Source of the DNA: a virus
Length of the DNA: 64,000 bases
Strand: one strand, 5' to 3'
Virus record (IMG/VR): IMGVR_UViG_3300020054_000008
Location: 1-64,000 of that record
Of this stretch, positions 1 to 7,329 are shown in pieces. The notes beneath the pieces were generated by a model that made no database searches, had not been told where the DNA came from, and saw only the letters and a list, made by a program, of their open reading frames with translations. Within the stretch, counting starts at the first letter, position 1. Each line of letters opens with the position of its first letter. Made by a program: the position numbers and the translations under genes.

Positions 1-189
1 GTCCATGCGGTCAGCGGTACCCTTATCGAAACCGTAGTCATATGATCTTGGATCCATATCACGCATATCTGCATTAGCACCATGTGGGCGATCTTGCATC
101 GCGTCTTTGTAGCCAGCCTCATAAACAGCATCGTCCATCGCTGCGCTTTCTCTAACAATCTGTCTTAGTTGCGTCTTTGTAATTTTCAT
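1..189 (-). CDS. Leader-A tagged protein, C-terminus outside window
   Basis: The gene starts at 189 and runs off the left edge, so only the first 63 residues are seen. It begins MKITKTQLRQIVRE, the same leader as three neighbours to the right, followed by an acidic, Met/Asp/Tyr-rich stretch with no recognisable domain. The leader ends V-R-E, a hydrophobic-x-Glu step that could be a prohead-protease site (inference). Its ATG overlaps the stop of the small gene upstream (ATGA). Confidence 0.8.
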   Translation of the reverse strand, partial: MKITKTQLRQIVRESAAMDDAVYEAGYKDAMQDRPHGANADMRDMDPRSYDYGFDKGTADRMD

Positions 190-293
190 TCGAAACTCCC
201 TCGTTTGCTTGCTGATTGCTCAGCTGTCGGTTGGACATTCACGCGAATATCTCTAGCGAGCTTTTGCAGCTCCATTAGCTTTTTTTTCATCAT
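186..293 (-). CDS. Small basic protein, 35 aa, unknown
   Basis: Short frame starting MMKKKLMELQKLARDI, preceded by a GAGGT ribosome site. It starts one base from the stop of the upstream tagged gene and ends in an ATGA overlap with the downstream tagged gene, so it sits neatly in the operon. Predicted amphipathic basic helix at the N-terminus, polar tail. No function recognised; the spacing is the main support. Confidence 0.6.
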   Translation of the reverse strand: MMKKKLMELQKLARDIRVNVQPTAEQSASKRGSFE

Positions 294-294
294 G

Positions 295-591
295 TTACCT
301 CTGACCGTACGCTGCTTGTCTAATCTTGTCCAATAGCTCAACAACACTTCTGATATCTACGGCAAGCTCGTTCAGGCCGGCGTCCATTAACTTGACATCA
401 ACCTGATCACTGAGCTGCTCAAGGTCACCAGCTGCGTCAGTAGCCGCTGTTTGTATCATACTAAACCACCCATCGTTCTTTAGCTCCGCAAGAGCTTGGG
501 CGGCAACTTGAGGATCAAGTTGTTGCTCAGCCAAAATGCGAGCTTTCTCTTCCTTAATGATTCTTCGTAGTTGACGTTTTGTGATTTTCAT
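295..591 (-). CDS. Leader-A tagged protein, 98 aa
   Basis: Begins MKITKRQLRRIIKEE, then a mostly helical acidic body (residues 20-98) with no known fold. The leader's I-K-E step fits the hydrophobic-x-Glu consensus of T4-like prohead proteases (established for T4 gp21; use here is inferred). ATGA overlap with the upstream gene indicates translational coupling. Likely a small packaged virion protein. Confidence 0.85.
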   Translation of the reverse strand: MKITKRQLRRIIKEEKARILAEQQLDPQVAAQALAELKNDGWFSMIQTAATDAAGDLEQLSDQVDVKLMDAGLNELAVDIRSVVELLDKIRQAAYGQR

Positions 592-1124
592 CCCATACTC
601 TCCGCTGCGAAAATCTTAAGGTCGTTAAGGTCACCGTCAAAGTGCCACAACAGTTCTTCTCGTTCATCTTCTTCGAACGCGAATTGCCAAGCGTCCGCAA
701 GGTCATAGGCGATATCCTGCAGGTCGGTGTCTGGATTGTCAGCCATGTAATCAGACGCTGCGTCTTGTGCCCAATAGCGGAGTCTCTCGAGGAGATTGTC
801 GATATCCAATCTTTCCCGATCAGCCTTGTAGGCAGCTGCCTGTTTTTTCATCTTACGGTTGTAGGCTTTTTCACGAGTCTCGTTGTCAAGGCGTATAAAC
901 TCATTCTGGTCTAGCTCAAATCCTTGATTACCGGCAGCATCAAGACCCACGTCTTTAGGGCTCAACCCAAGCCGCTTTACCAGGTCAGGCCAGGCTTTTT
1001 CAGGAAGATCTGCCATGCTGTCGCTACTATCATCAGAAAAGCGCATAACTTCGCCAGTGTCTCTATCAACAACATCAATCGCTTCTCGGATAATTCTTCT
1101 AAGTTGTCTCTTTGTGATTCTCAT
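588..1124 (-). CDS. Leader-A tagged protein, 178 aa
   Basis: Starts MRITKRQLRRIIREA and continues with a highly acidic, helix-rich body (many Asp/Glu, especially residues 115-170). I do not recognise a domain. Possible cleavage after I-R-E. The stop overlaps the next tagged gene. A short spacer (1125-1139) separates it from the tagged gene upstream, so the tagged genes form one operon. Confidence 0.85.
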   Translation of the reverse strand: MRITKRQLRRIIREAIDVVDRDTGEVMRFSDDSSDSMADLPEKAWPDLVKRLGLSPKDVGLDAAGNQGFELDQNEFIRLDNETREKAYNRKMKKQAAAYKADRERLDIDNLLERLRYWAQDAASDYMADNPDTDLQDIAYDLADAWQFAFEEDEREELLWHFDGDLNDLKIFAAESMG

Positions 1125-1139
1125 GCCGCCCCCAGACCA

Positions 1140-1367
1140 CTACATTTCTTCGTCGACGTCGTTGGCAATCTCTCTCAGAATCTCTGCAATTAACGCCGGA
1201 TCACCCTCATCGCTCTCTAGAAAGTCTGTGACAATCTGGTCGATCGCGGACCGTGCGCGGCGCTCCTCGGGACCCGGTGAGTACTGTTCGTTAACAGCTC
1301 TGCCACGTGCAAGCTTAGCGCGCTCTTCCCGGATAATTCTTCTAAGTTGGTTCTTTGTGATTTTCAT
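1140..1367 (-). CDS. Leader-A tagged protein, 75 aa
   Basis: Starts MKITKNQLRRIIREE; the remaining 60 residues are acidic and helical, without a known domain. The tag and candidate I-R-E cleavage step match the neighbouring proteins while the bodies are unrelated, which is the main argument that the leader is a modular signal. First gene of the operon; a leader of about 130 bases and two inverted repeats lie upstream. Confidence 0.8.
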   Translation of the reverse strand: MKITKNQLRRIIREERAKLARGRAVNEQYSPGPEERRARSAIDQIVTDFLESDEGDPALIAEILREIANDVDEEM

Positions 1368-1502
1368 TCTGGAACTCCTAAGTCTAAATCATCGAAAATC
1401 TGACTGGGCTCAACAGGATGCGTAGGCAAGTGCTTATGTCCAGTCTCATTTTATTTTACGGTGGGCTCAGACCATGCAATCCCACCATGCTTTTAAATAT
1501 AA

Positions 1503-1532
1503 TGGACTCCGCGCAAAGTTAACGGAAGTCCA
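1503..1532 (-). terminator. Hairpin, probable terminator
   Basis: Minus-strand RNA can pair TGGACTTCCG with CGCGGAGTCCA around a 9-base loop, followed by TTATATTT. It lies just after the stop of the fatty-acid-hydroxylase-like gene. Confidence 0.5.
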
Positions 1533-1537
1533 CGGCT

Positions 1538-2029
1538 TCAATCACATTTTTTCTTTTCACTTCTCTGAACTCTTATTATTTTCGCTGCTAACGCATCCGG
1601 GCTTACGCGGTGGTATGATCCAAAGAGCTTATCGAGCGCTGGATATGATACTGAAAAGTTCGCCTTTGGAGCAACATAGTGGTGGCTCAGGTGGTGATGG
1701 GACTGGCGTGATGGAGAGCCAGCATGCGCCGAGATGTGATTGTAGGCATACACACAGAAGAAGCTGATCATCCCGGCTCCGAAAGCGGGGGCAGCGTAAA
1801 GTGCTGATGCTGTGAGTGCCCAGATCGCAGCATTCGCCCACCATGTGAAGAAAAATGCTCCGGGTTCGCCGGGACGAGCGTGATGCCGAGTGTGAATGGC
1901 AGCCCACTGTTTGAAAACTGGATAGCGTGCCAAGGGTCCGTGAAAGATCACCCTGTGGAAAAAATAAAAAAGGAGGGCGCTAATAGCGTGCCCTCCCACA
2001 AAGAGAAGTAACTGTAGTGTGAGTATCAT
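1538..2029 (-). CDS. Membrane di-iron fatty acid hydroxylase / sterol desaturase family protein
   Basis: 163 aa, hydrophobic, with several membrane segments. Three His clusters are visible: HRVIFH (about residue 25), HTRHH (about 47) and SHHHLSHH (about 110). This HX4H / HX2HH / HX3HH pattern is typical of integral-membrane di-iron hydroxylases and desaturases, which oxidise lipid or carotenoid chains with O2. The protein is short for the family (often 200-300 aa), so substrate cannot be guessed. It stands alone between a terminator-like hairpin and a spacer, and is an unusual cargo for a phage; remodelling of host lipid is possible but inferred. Confidence 0.8.
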   Translation of the reverse strand: MILTLQLLLFVGGHAISALLFYFFHRVIFHGPLARYPVFKQWAAIHTRHHARPGEPGAFFFTWWANAAIWALTASALYAAPAFGAGMISFFCVYAYNHISAHAGSPSRQSHHHLSHHYVAPKANFSVSYPALDKLFGSYHRVSPDALAAKIIRVQRSEKKKCD

Positions 2030-2102
2030 TGATGAGTGTCCTAAGAAGAGTAGGGCGCGCCCTTATATCTAATATAGCACTCTCAGCAGTCTCTTATACA
2101 GG

Positions 2103-2318
2103 TTACGCGCAGTTTTTCTCCATTCTCTTTGGAAGATCTGTCGTGTGAACTCCAGGGATCAGGGCCGCGACTTCAACATCGCCCTGCAGGTTCAAGTGCA
2201 AGTCAGTGTCCAACCACTGTCGAGCTGCTCGAATCCCTTGTGGGAGCTCGATGTATTCGAACTCATAGGTCCCATCAGGGTTGCGGAAGATGGCTGTGTA
2301 AGGTACTGTGATACGCAT
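2103..2318 (-). CDS. Conserved-looking small protein, 71 aa, unknown
   Basis: Begins MRITVPYTAIFRNPDG and looks like a small beta-rich domain with a charged C-terminus. No motif allows a functional call. A promoter of the window's common type lies just upstream (2337-2364) and an AAGGAGAA ribosome site precedes the ATG. Confidence 0.7.
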   Translation of the reverse strand: MRITVPYTAIFRNPDGTYEFEYIELPQGIRAARQWLDTDLHLNLQGDVEVAALIPGVHTTDLPKRMEKNCA

Positions 2319-2336
2319 TGCTGTTCTCCTTGGATA

Positions 2337-2364
2337 ATATTAACGGATCGTGTAAGTGTGTACA
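2337..2364 (-). promoter_or_regulatory. Phage promoter, TGTACA-N16-TAATAT
   Basis: Minus-strand -35-like TGTACA and -10 TAATAT separated by 16 bases, matching the family seen throughout the window; drives the 71-aa gene. Confidence 0.55.
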
Positions 2365-2373
2365 GAGAGCATT

Positions 2374-2712
2374 CTAGACAATACCCCTCGCGAGCAAGAT
2401 CTGCCGAGCCTCCACCAAACCCAGCTCTTCAAGCAAGTCGACAGCGAACTGTTCTGCAACGCGCTCAACAATCGTATTTTCGTGGATGTGCCCGAGCTCG
2501 TGAGCCTCGACGGCAAGCAAATGATCGGGTGTCAGACCCGTGTTGAGGATCCGACCGTCAATGACGGCAATAGGTGCCGGGACCTCAGGACCGAACACAG
2601 CAAAGCCGTTGGGACGAGGTCCGTCAAGCAGCCGAACAAGCTCGTTGTCGTCTCCCTCTTCGATCTCAATGACGAGCGTCTCGCCGTCAAGCGCGCTAGT
2701 TCTGATTTTCAC
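2374..2712 (-). CDS. Small HExxH zincin-like protein
   Basis: 112 aa. The motif VEAHELGHIHE (about residues 69-79) is a classic HExxH zinc-binding helix of metallopeptidases; the rest is beta-rich N-terminally and helical C-terminally. A glutamate-rich helix after the motif could supply the third ligand. Too small for a full protease of known type, and no signal peptide is seen, so it would act inside the cell. Its start overlaps the end of the upstream small gene. Confidence 0.7.
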   Translation of the reverse strand: MKIRTSALDGETLVIEIEEGDDNELVRLLDGPRPNGFAVFGPEVPAPIAVIDGRILNTGLTPDHLLAVEAHELGHIHENTIVERVAEQFAVDLLEELGLVEARQILLARGIV

Positions 2713-2875
2713 TAATCACCTCCGTGCTTGGGTCCGAACTTGAGCAGATGGTGAGGAAGCTGGTGCTGAACATGACCTGGAACAGTGTTGACTTCTCCCC
2801 CTTTGCCCACTCATTGATCACAAGGCCCATCATATCCAGGTCATGATCGTACACAAGATCACCGGGTTTCATCAT
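2696..2875 (-). CDS. SH3/KOW-like small protein, 59 aa
   Basis: Begins MMKPGDLVYDHDLDMMGLVI. The pattern P-G-D-L-V ... G-L-V-I is that of a small beta-barrel of the SH3/KOW kind, repeated in many small proteins of this window. It overlaps the start of the zincin-like gene and the end of the next small gene, as expected for a packed operon. Function unknown. Confidence 0.65.
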   Translation of the reverse strand: MMKPGDLVYDHDLDMMGLVINEWAKGEKSTLFQVMFSTSFLTICSSSDPSTEVISENQN

Positions 2876-3053
2876 CGCCCATCTCCACTCTCTGCATCTG
2901 ACTCTCAGGCCAGTGAATGATACCGTGATGCGGTGTCATGACCTCCCACCAGTCATCAATCTTCCAGGGTGCCATGATGACTCCCACAACAGCTGTGACT
3001 TCGACCCCCATGCCCCGAACACCGATCATGAGAACAACATCACCGACCTTCAT
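2859..3053 (-). CDS. SH3/KOW-like small protein, 64 aa
   Basis: Starts MKVGDVVLMIGVRGMG, with the G-D-V-V opening and a later Trp-rich strand (IDDWWEVMTP). Same small-barrel type as its two neighbours, with low sequence identity, suggesting an old local expansion. Function unknown. Confidence 0.65.
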   Translation of the reverse strand: MKVGDVVLMIGVRGMGVEVTAVVGVIMAPWKIDDWWEVMTPHHGIIHWPESQMQRVEMGDDETR

Positions 3054-3217
3054 GCCAGCACCAACCCAGAACGGGCAAGGCGAATGACCCGACCGTTGTC
3101 ATAGAGGACATGAACGTCCTTGAGCGCGTCAATCTCGACAATGATGCCAGGGATTCCCTGGTACCACGTCTTCGCCTCGCAGTTGCAGGTGACGATGTCT
3201 CCGACGTTGAGCTCCAT
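3050..3217 (-). CDS. SH3/KOW-like small protein, 55 aa
   Basis: Begins MELNVGDIVTCNCEAK and has the G-D-I-V ... G-I-I-V-E-I ... V-L-Y-D-N-G-R pattern of a small beta-barrel. Stop overlaps the following start (ATGA type), start abuts the preceding stop. Third member of a run of such genes; no function known. Confidence 0.65.
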   Translation of the reverse strand: MELNVGDIVTCNCEAKTWYQGIPGIIVEIDALKDVHVLYDNGRVIRLARSGLVLA

Positions 3218-3477
3218 TAGTACACCTTGCTGAGGCTCAGGATCTCAGCCATCACGTCGTAAGTAACAGTTTCTTTCCGTGTACTACCCCAGGGAATGTC
3301 TGCCGCGTCTGCGAACTGGTACTTATTGACGAGGCGCCGCAGCTCCCGGCTCATCTTGCTCCACTTGCCGTTGCAATGCAGAGTGACAACACGACCTGTC
3401 GGGCTCCGCATCGTGAACCGGTTGCGCCAGTCAGAGCCGTCAAAAGAAACGTGAACCTCAGCAGTCTTCATCACCAC
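3217..3477 (-). CDS. Unknown protein, 86 aa
   Basis: Beta-rich N-terminus (MKTAEVHVSFDGSDW) and helical C-terminus. A start at 3471 (second Met) is equally likely. No motif recognised. Part of the GC-rich accessory block, coupled to the small-barrel genes. Confidence 0.6.
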   Translation of the reverse strand: MVMKTAEVHVSFDGSDWRNRFTMRSPTGRVVTLHCNGKWSKMSRELRRLVNKYQFADAADIPWGSTRKETVTYDVMAEILSLSKVY

Positions 3478-3480
3478 CCC

Positions 3481-3648
3481 CTAGCGCCGCCGGGCGCGGG
3501 CGCGCCGGTCGTCACAGGGAACGCACTTGTCGAGATCATGCTCGGTGGTCCGAGCGCAGCACGGGCAGTAACGGTAGTTATACCCCTCATCGTTGTCAAC
3601 CCACTCGCCACGCCGGCGAACCTGAACCCAATTGTAGTTGCAACGCAT
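3481..3648 (-). CDS. Small zinc-ribbon-like protein, 55 aa
   Basis: Start chosen at 3648 because AGAGGTG precedes it and because the promoter at 3697-3725 lies inside any longer frame. Residues 31-50 hold CPCC and CVPC, two cysteine knuckles separated by about 12 residues, suggesting a small zinc ribbon; the tail is Arg-rich (RRARARRR). Could bind nucleic acid; inferred only. Confidence 0.65.
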   Translation of the reverse strand: MRCNYNWVQVRRRGEWVDNDEGYNYRYCPCCARTTEHDLDKCVPCDDRRARARRR

Positions 3649-3696
3649 TGTCACCTCTTGTTTCGTGAGTGGGGTCCAATCCCCACCAACATCATT

Positions 3697-3725
3697 ATAA
3701 TACCATAGAGCGAGTGCGTTTTGCA
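3697..3725 (-). promoter_or_regulatory. Phage promoter, TGCAAA-N17-TATTAT
   Basis: Minus strand ATCGTGCAAA, 17-base spacer, TATTAT. The transcript start region reads GATGTTGGTGGGG, shared with other promoters of the family. Confidence 0.75.
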
Positions 3726-3737
3726 CGATTTTCAAAA

Positions 3738-4199
3738 CTATGCCGGCGGTTTTGCCCAGTGCCGGAAGATGAATATCGGGTAGTAGTCATTGTAGTTGTC
3801 AGTCCCGAACTCAAGCCAGACGTGAGCGTCATCAACGTCGACCAACCGGTACCCTTGACACGCCTCGTTGTAGACGTCATCGCCCTTGTACAAGTCGTAC
3901 TGTTCCAGCCGGACTCGCGCCAGAGGTTGAGTGAAGAAGATCCCGCGGCTCTGGTCGGGGCTGTACTCGATCACGCCCAGGCAGCTTCGGTACCCGTCTT
4001 GGGGATCCTCAAGGACCCTGAAGACAATGCCGTCAATCTTGAACTCATGCTCGGCACCGTCAGCACCGTAGTAATCAAACTCGCCGCCGACCAGCGCCAG
4101 GAAGTGGTCCCGGGTTTGGGTCACATAGGGATCCGGATCAAAGCGGTCAAACCCATCCTGTGATCGACCAGAGAAAAAGTCAAGTGAGTTGCGCGTCAT
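3738..4199 (-). CDS. Unknown acidic protein, 153 aa
   Basis: Rich in Asp, Tyr and Phe; ends with a run of aromatic strands (LEFGTDNYNDYYPIFIF). No signal peptide, membrane segment or catalytic motif is evident. Overlaps the next upstream gene by about 20 bases. Function unknown. Confidence 0.65.
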   Translation of the reverse strand: MTRNSLDFFSGRSQDGFDRFDPDPYVTQTRDHFLALVGGEFDYYGADGAEHEFKIDGIVFRVLEDPQDGYRSCLGVIEYSPDQSRGIFFTQPLARVRLEQYDLYKGDDVYNEACQGYRLVDVDDAHVWLEFGTDNYNDYYPIFIFRHWAKPPA

Positions 4200-4407
4200 C
4201 TACATCCTCCACATCGCACAAGTGTCGCCAGTACACCCAGCGTTCAGGTCGCATTTTCTGGTCAACAAAAAAGTAAACGAGAGCGGCGAGCGTCGACCGG
4301 TTTTCCTCAATGACAAGGCCAACACTCCCGTAACAAGCGCTGAACTCGTTGCAGTTAGCGACAAGCGTGCCCGGCGCAGGCCCGGTGGTATCATCATAGC
4401 GCGTCAT
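4180..4407 (-). CDS. Unknown protein, 75 aa
   Basis: Resembles the small-barrel proteins in having a P-G-T-L-V start and a G-L-V-I-E strand, followed by a Trp-rich C-terminal part. Coupled by overlaps on both sides. No function recognised. Confidence 0.6.
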   Translation of the reverse strand: MTRYDDTTGPAPGTLVANCNEFSACYGSVGLVIEENRSTLAALVYFFVDQKMRPERWVYWRHLCDVEDVDDAQLT

Positions 4408-4598
4408 CGCGCCCGACGGTCGAGGGTCACCCGCGCCGTGGGGTAGGCAGTCCAGCCCAGGTCGGCACCGGTGAGACCGGTGGCGGCGGTGCGGGGCAGA
4501 GTCAGGTTTTCGGTCTCAATGATGTTGAGGACGTACTTGACGCCGGTAACATCGCGGCCCCAGACGGCGGTGATCTTGTCGGTAACGATGATGTCCAT
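4404..4598 (-). CDS. Unknown protein, 64 aa
   Basis: Start set at 4598 (MDIIVTDKITAVWG) after a GGAGAG ribosome site; a longer frame would run into the promoter at 4642-4670. Beta-rich, ends in a basic tail. First gene of a short transcript. Function unknown. Confidence 0.6.
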   Translation of the reverse strand: MDIIVTDKITAVWGRDVTGVKYVLNIIETENLTLPRTAATGLTGADLGWTAYPTARVTLDRRAR

Positions 4599-4641
4599 GA
4601 GCACTCTCCAGTGTTGGGGGATCAGCCCCACCAACATCTAT

Positions 4642-4670
4642 ATTATACACTAAGTGGGTGCACCTTTGCA
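4642..4670 (-). promoter_or_regulatory. Phage promoter, TGCAAA-N17-TATAAT
   Basis: Minus strand ATCGTGCAAA-17-TATAAT, the best match to the window's promoter family, followed by the shared leader GATGTTGGTGGGG. Confidence 0.8.
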
Positions 4671-4684
4671 CGATTGTCGAGCAA

Positions 4685-5515
4685 TTACACCTTTAACACA
4701 TATGTGTCAATGGCGGTCTCGGGCAGCTCTTCAGCAGGGTCCATGGCAAACCACGCCGCGTCGATCGTTGACCCGTCAAAATCGTACCCAAGCGTGTCCA
4801 GGTCTCGGGCATAGTGGGTCTCCACAAGCTCGCGCAACTCGTCGGTATAGTAGCTCCGGTAGTCTCGGTGGCGGCTGCTGTTGCTGGCGCGATCGCTCGC
4901 GAGCGTGGTCTCATTGGGTTCAATGCCCAGAAAGCCCAAGAGCTCTCGCGTTGCCTCCGTCAACCGCTCGTTCCTCAGCACATAGTCAACAGTGACCCGG
5001 GGTGGGCGTTTTGTCGTCAGTAACTGGTAGTGCAGCGACTGCTGCAACGTTGCGTGAGCCCAGGGAAACTCAGGATCTGTCAGGCGTTTGATGAAGCCGT
5101 CAAAACTTGAGATGCCGTGAACCGCGTTGGTGCAGTCCCAACCGACCGGGCCGGCTGGCAGCGCGCCCCAGCGAGCGGCACGCTCGCGGTCAGCGGGGTG
5201 GTCGTGGCTCCAGTGACTCACAAGCAGCTCGAACGGATTCCGGCAGATGCCGACTCGCGTGTAAATCTCCGGGCGGAGGAGGTTTGGGACGCGGTTACCC
5301 TCGGCATCGATGCCTTGCAGCGTTATAGCGACGTGCTCAGCTCCGCTTGTGATCCAGAACGGGACCTTCATCGTGCCCTCGACGGCCCACTCGACAGCGT
5401 TGTGATCGGCACTAGTAAATGCGGTACCCAGGTGCTCGTGCATGACTCTGTTGAACCAAGTCCCGCCTGTCTTGGGAACGTGAATGTGAAGTATGTGTTT
5501 TCTCTCTTTACTCAT
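4685..5515 (-). CDS. Sulfotransferase-family protein
   Basis: 276 aa from the start at 5515, which has a GAGGAGAG ribosome site and overlaps the upstream stop by a few bases; longer starts are unlikely. HVPKTGGTWFNRVM near the N-terminus matches the 5'-phosphosulfate loop of PAPS-dependent sulfotransferases, and RNPFELLVSHWS (about residue 105) matches the 3'-phosphate-binding segment. The family moves a sulfuryl group from PAPS to carbohydrates, lipids or proteins; the acceptor is unknown. Modification of a surface glycan would be a plausible phage use (inference). It lies in the GC-rich block. Confidence 0.8.
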   Translation of the reverse strand: MSKERKHILHIHVPKTGGTWFNRVMHEHLGTAFTSADHNAVEWAVEGTMKVPFWITSGAEHVAITLQGIDAEGNRVPNLLRPEIYTRVGICRNPFELLVSHWSHDHPADRERAARWGALPAGPVGWDCTNAVHGISSFDGFIKRLTDPEFPWAHATLQQSLHYQLLTTKRPPRVTVDYVLRNERLTEATRELLGFLGIEPNETTLASDRASNSSRHRDYRSYYTDELRELVETHYARDLDTLGYDFDGSTIDAAWFAMDPAEELPETAIDTYVLKV

Positions 5516-5795
5516 GTCGTGGACTCTCCTCAACGTGTCGGAGGTCATCGGCGTAATCCCAATCAATATCCCCCGAGTCCCACATGACTTCAACACCCTC
5601 AGGTGTGGTATCGTCAAGCACGGTCAGGACAACTCCTGTTCTCCGAGGACCCTCATTCATGAGGTGAGAAAGCGCATCATCTGCCCACTTGATGGCAACT
5701 ATGTCTCCGGGAGCGAAAGGGGTTCTGGGGTGGAACCAGTGCTCTGAGAGGGGGTCGATTCTAGAGGCACGCTTACGGCGTGACGATTGAATCAC
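5508..5795 (-). CDS. SH3/KOW-like protein, about 95 aa
   Basis: No ATG suits; GTG at 5795 follows an AAAGAGAG ribosome site directly after the upstream gene's stop and is preferred. The body contains F-A-P-G-D-I-V-A-I-K-W and R-T-G-V-V-L-T-V-L-D, the small-barrel signature, with a basic N-terminus and acidic C-terminus. Overlaps the sulfotransferase start. Function unknown. Confidence 0.55.
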   Translation of the reverse strand: MIQSSRRKRASRIDPLSEHWFHPRTPFAPGDIVAIKWADDALSHLMNEGPRRTGVVLTVLDDTTPEGVEVMWDSGDIDWDYADDLRHVEESPRHE

Positions 5796-5808
5796 ATCAC
5801 TCTCTTTA

Positions 5809-6264
5809 TTAGTAGTAATCTTTTTCCGGGTTGTCACCGAGGAACTCCTGCCATTTCTTCTTTGCTTCTGTGGCTGTCCATCCAACCAATCTGGCTCTGA
5901 TTGTTCTGTATTTGCCGTCGGTCTGGTCCCAAACTGCCACGCTCGGCTCCATCCGATCGTTGGGATAACATTCCTTGATCTCACCGGTGTGAGGCTTCTT
6001 GGACTCCATCCGGCCCTCTAAAACGAAGTGTGCGATGTCACCGGTGCGATAAACTTCTCCGGCCACTTCCATTTCCGTGATAGGGTTGTATGTAATCTTC
6101 GTGGGCGTTCGTCGAACTGGCTTACTCTTATCGGCACTTTTCTTTGAGGAAACGCTAGAAGTTTTTTTGCCCCTTGCTTTCGCCTTATATTCCGCGACGA
6201 GAGACTTACGTGCGCCCCGTGCCGATGCTTTCTTACTTGTTGGTTTGCTGCTTTCTTTGCTCAT
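5809..6264 (-). CDS. Lys-rich tailed protein with beta domain, 151 aa
   Basis: Residues 1-55 are a disordered Ser/Lys/Ala-rich basic tail of histone-like composition; residues 60-145 form an apparently folded domain (V-Y-R-T-G-D-I-A-H-F-V start, barrel-like). Such a tail could bind DNA or RNA (inference). Promoter 6271-6298 lies just upstream. Confidence 0.65.
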   Translation of the reverse strand: MSKESSKPTSKKASARGARKSLVAEYKAKARGKKTSSVSSKKSADKSKPVRRTPTKITYNPITEMEVAGEVYRTGDIAHFVLEGRMESKKPHTGEIKECYPNDRMEPSVAVWDQTDGKYRTIRARLVGWTATEAKKKWQEFLGDNPEKDYY

Positions 6265-6270
6265 GGCTAT

Positions 6271-6298
6271 ACTATAAGCGTTTGGTCGAACAATTACA
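6271..6298 (-). promoter_or_regulatory. Phage promoter, TGTAAT-N16-TATAGT
   Basis: Minus strand AGTGTAAT-16-TATAGT, overlapping the end of the upstream gene and placed directly before the 151-aa gene. Confidence 0.6.
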
Positions 6299-6758
6299 CT
6301 ACCGAATGTGCCTTCTGTAAAACCAGCAAACTGGCGTACGGTAGCTCGATCATGTCAGTGCCTCTCATTACAGTCGCGGTTGACGGACGTCCCTTCATAA
6401 AAGATATTTCATATACAGTACCAACTATAAGTTCAAGCTCTTTACTCGACCACGTCAGCTTATCATGAAACAAAACCATATCTCCGATTGAGGGCTGGGC
6501 AGGCACACAACCAACGACATTCCCGGGATCTATGGAGAGAGGAACGCACGCTTGTTTAGAAACGATATACCTTACTGGATTAGAAAACTGGCTGGATGTA
6601 GACTGCACAAACACGTCATCACAGCCTACGTGCAAAATGGTACATACTGTCACAGAGGTTGATACAAGACCGCTAGCGTCGACCTTACCATTCATTACGG
6701 CAACATAGTTACCCTTTACAAATAAAGTCTCTTCTTCCTTATTGTTTTTTCCGCTCAC
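6294..6758 (-). CDS. Double small-barrel protein, 154 aa, unknown
   Basis: Two barrel-like units are suggested by V-K-G-N-Y-V-A-V-M-N-G and S-I-G-D-M-V-L-F-H-D, each followed by paired strands. No catalytic motif. Belongs loosely to the SH3/KOW-like group of this phage. Confidence 0.65.
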   Translation of the reverse strand: MSGKNNKEEETLFVKGNYVAVMNGKVDASGLVSTSVTVCTILHVGCDDVFVQSTSSQFSNPVRYIVSKQACVPLSIDPGNVVGCVPAQPSIGDMVLFHDKLTWSSKELELIVGTVYEISFMKGRPSTATVMRGTDMIELPYASLLVLQKAHSVV

Positions 6759-6811
6759 GGCGTTGTACCCTTTACAACAAAGTTATCTATAGATAAATAG
6801 AGCGAAAAAGT

Positions 6812-6834
6812 AAAAAGGGGAGCAAAGCCCCCCC
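6812..6834 (-). terminator. Rho-independent terminator
   Basis: Minus-strand GGGGGGC-TTT-GCTCCCC hairpin (7 bp, one G-U) followed by TTTTTAC, just after the stop of the 135-aa gene. Confidence 0.75.
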
Positions 6835-6857
6835 ATATACTCATATAAGAAATGTTG

Positions 6858-7265
6858 TTACGCTGCGCTGCGTAGTCGGTCTACAACTTCATGAGCTTCA
6901 GATGAAGATACCCAAAGAGGAGCTCCGGTCTCTAAAGCGTATGGGATGTACCACTTACGATACCATGGGCCGTAAGATCCACCTGTGTGCATATTGATTA
7001 CAAGGTCAAGAGCTTCCTCGAATCGATGTGGAGCCCTATCCTGAACCATCTCAATAATAGAAGCTAGTCCTGTCTTCATCTGATCCAAGTGTGGCTCTGA
7101 AAACACAACGTCTGTACCGTCAGGATTGGTAACTCCGGCAGACTTTAGACGTCGATTAACATTCTCAGCATTAGAGTCAGAAAGAGTGGCTAGCACAATC
7201 TCTCGGCCGATGTGCCTTGCTGACTGTGGGTGCATATTCTTATAGTTGTTACGATACTGCTTCAT
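6858..7265 (-). CDS. Unknown protein, 135 aa
   Basis: Mostly helical, basic N-terminus (MKQYRNNYKNMHPQSAR), several Trp/Tyr near residues 100-115. No motif recognised. It is a single-gene transcript: promoter at 7299-7326, terminator at 6812-6834. Confidence 0.7.
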   Translation of the reverse strand: MKQYRNNYKNMHPQSARHIGREIVLATLSDSNAENVNRRLKSAGVTNPDGTDVVFSEPHLDQMKTGLASIIEMVQDRAPHRFEEALDLVINMHTGGSYGPWYRKWYIPYALETGAPLWVSSSEAHEVVDRLRSAA

Positions 7266-7298
7266 AAGTTCTCCTATTTGATTGCTAGAACTATTTCT

Positions 7299-7326
7299 AT
7301 AATAACTCTAGAAAGAGGAGTTTACA
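7299..7326 (-). promoter_or_regulatory. Phage promoter, TGTAAA-N16-TATTAT
   Basis: Minus strand CTTTGTAAA-16-TATTAT directly upstream of the 135-aa gene. Confidence 0.7.
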
Positions 7327-7329
7327 AAG

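Noticed and set aside
5508-5984. 158-codon version of the small-barrel gene before the sulfotransferase
   Set aside because: Its first 60 codons overlap the upstream gene out of frame; the GTG start at 5795 with a ribosome site fits better.
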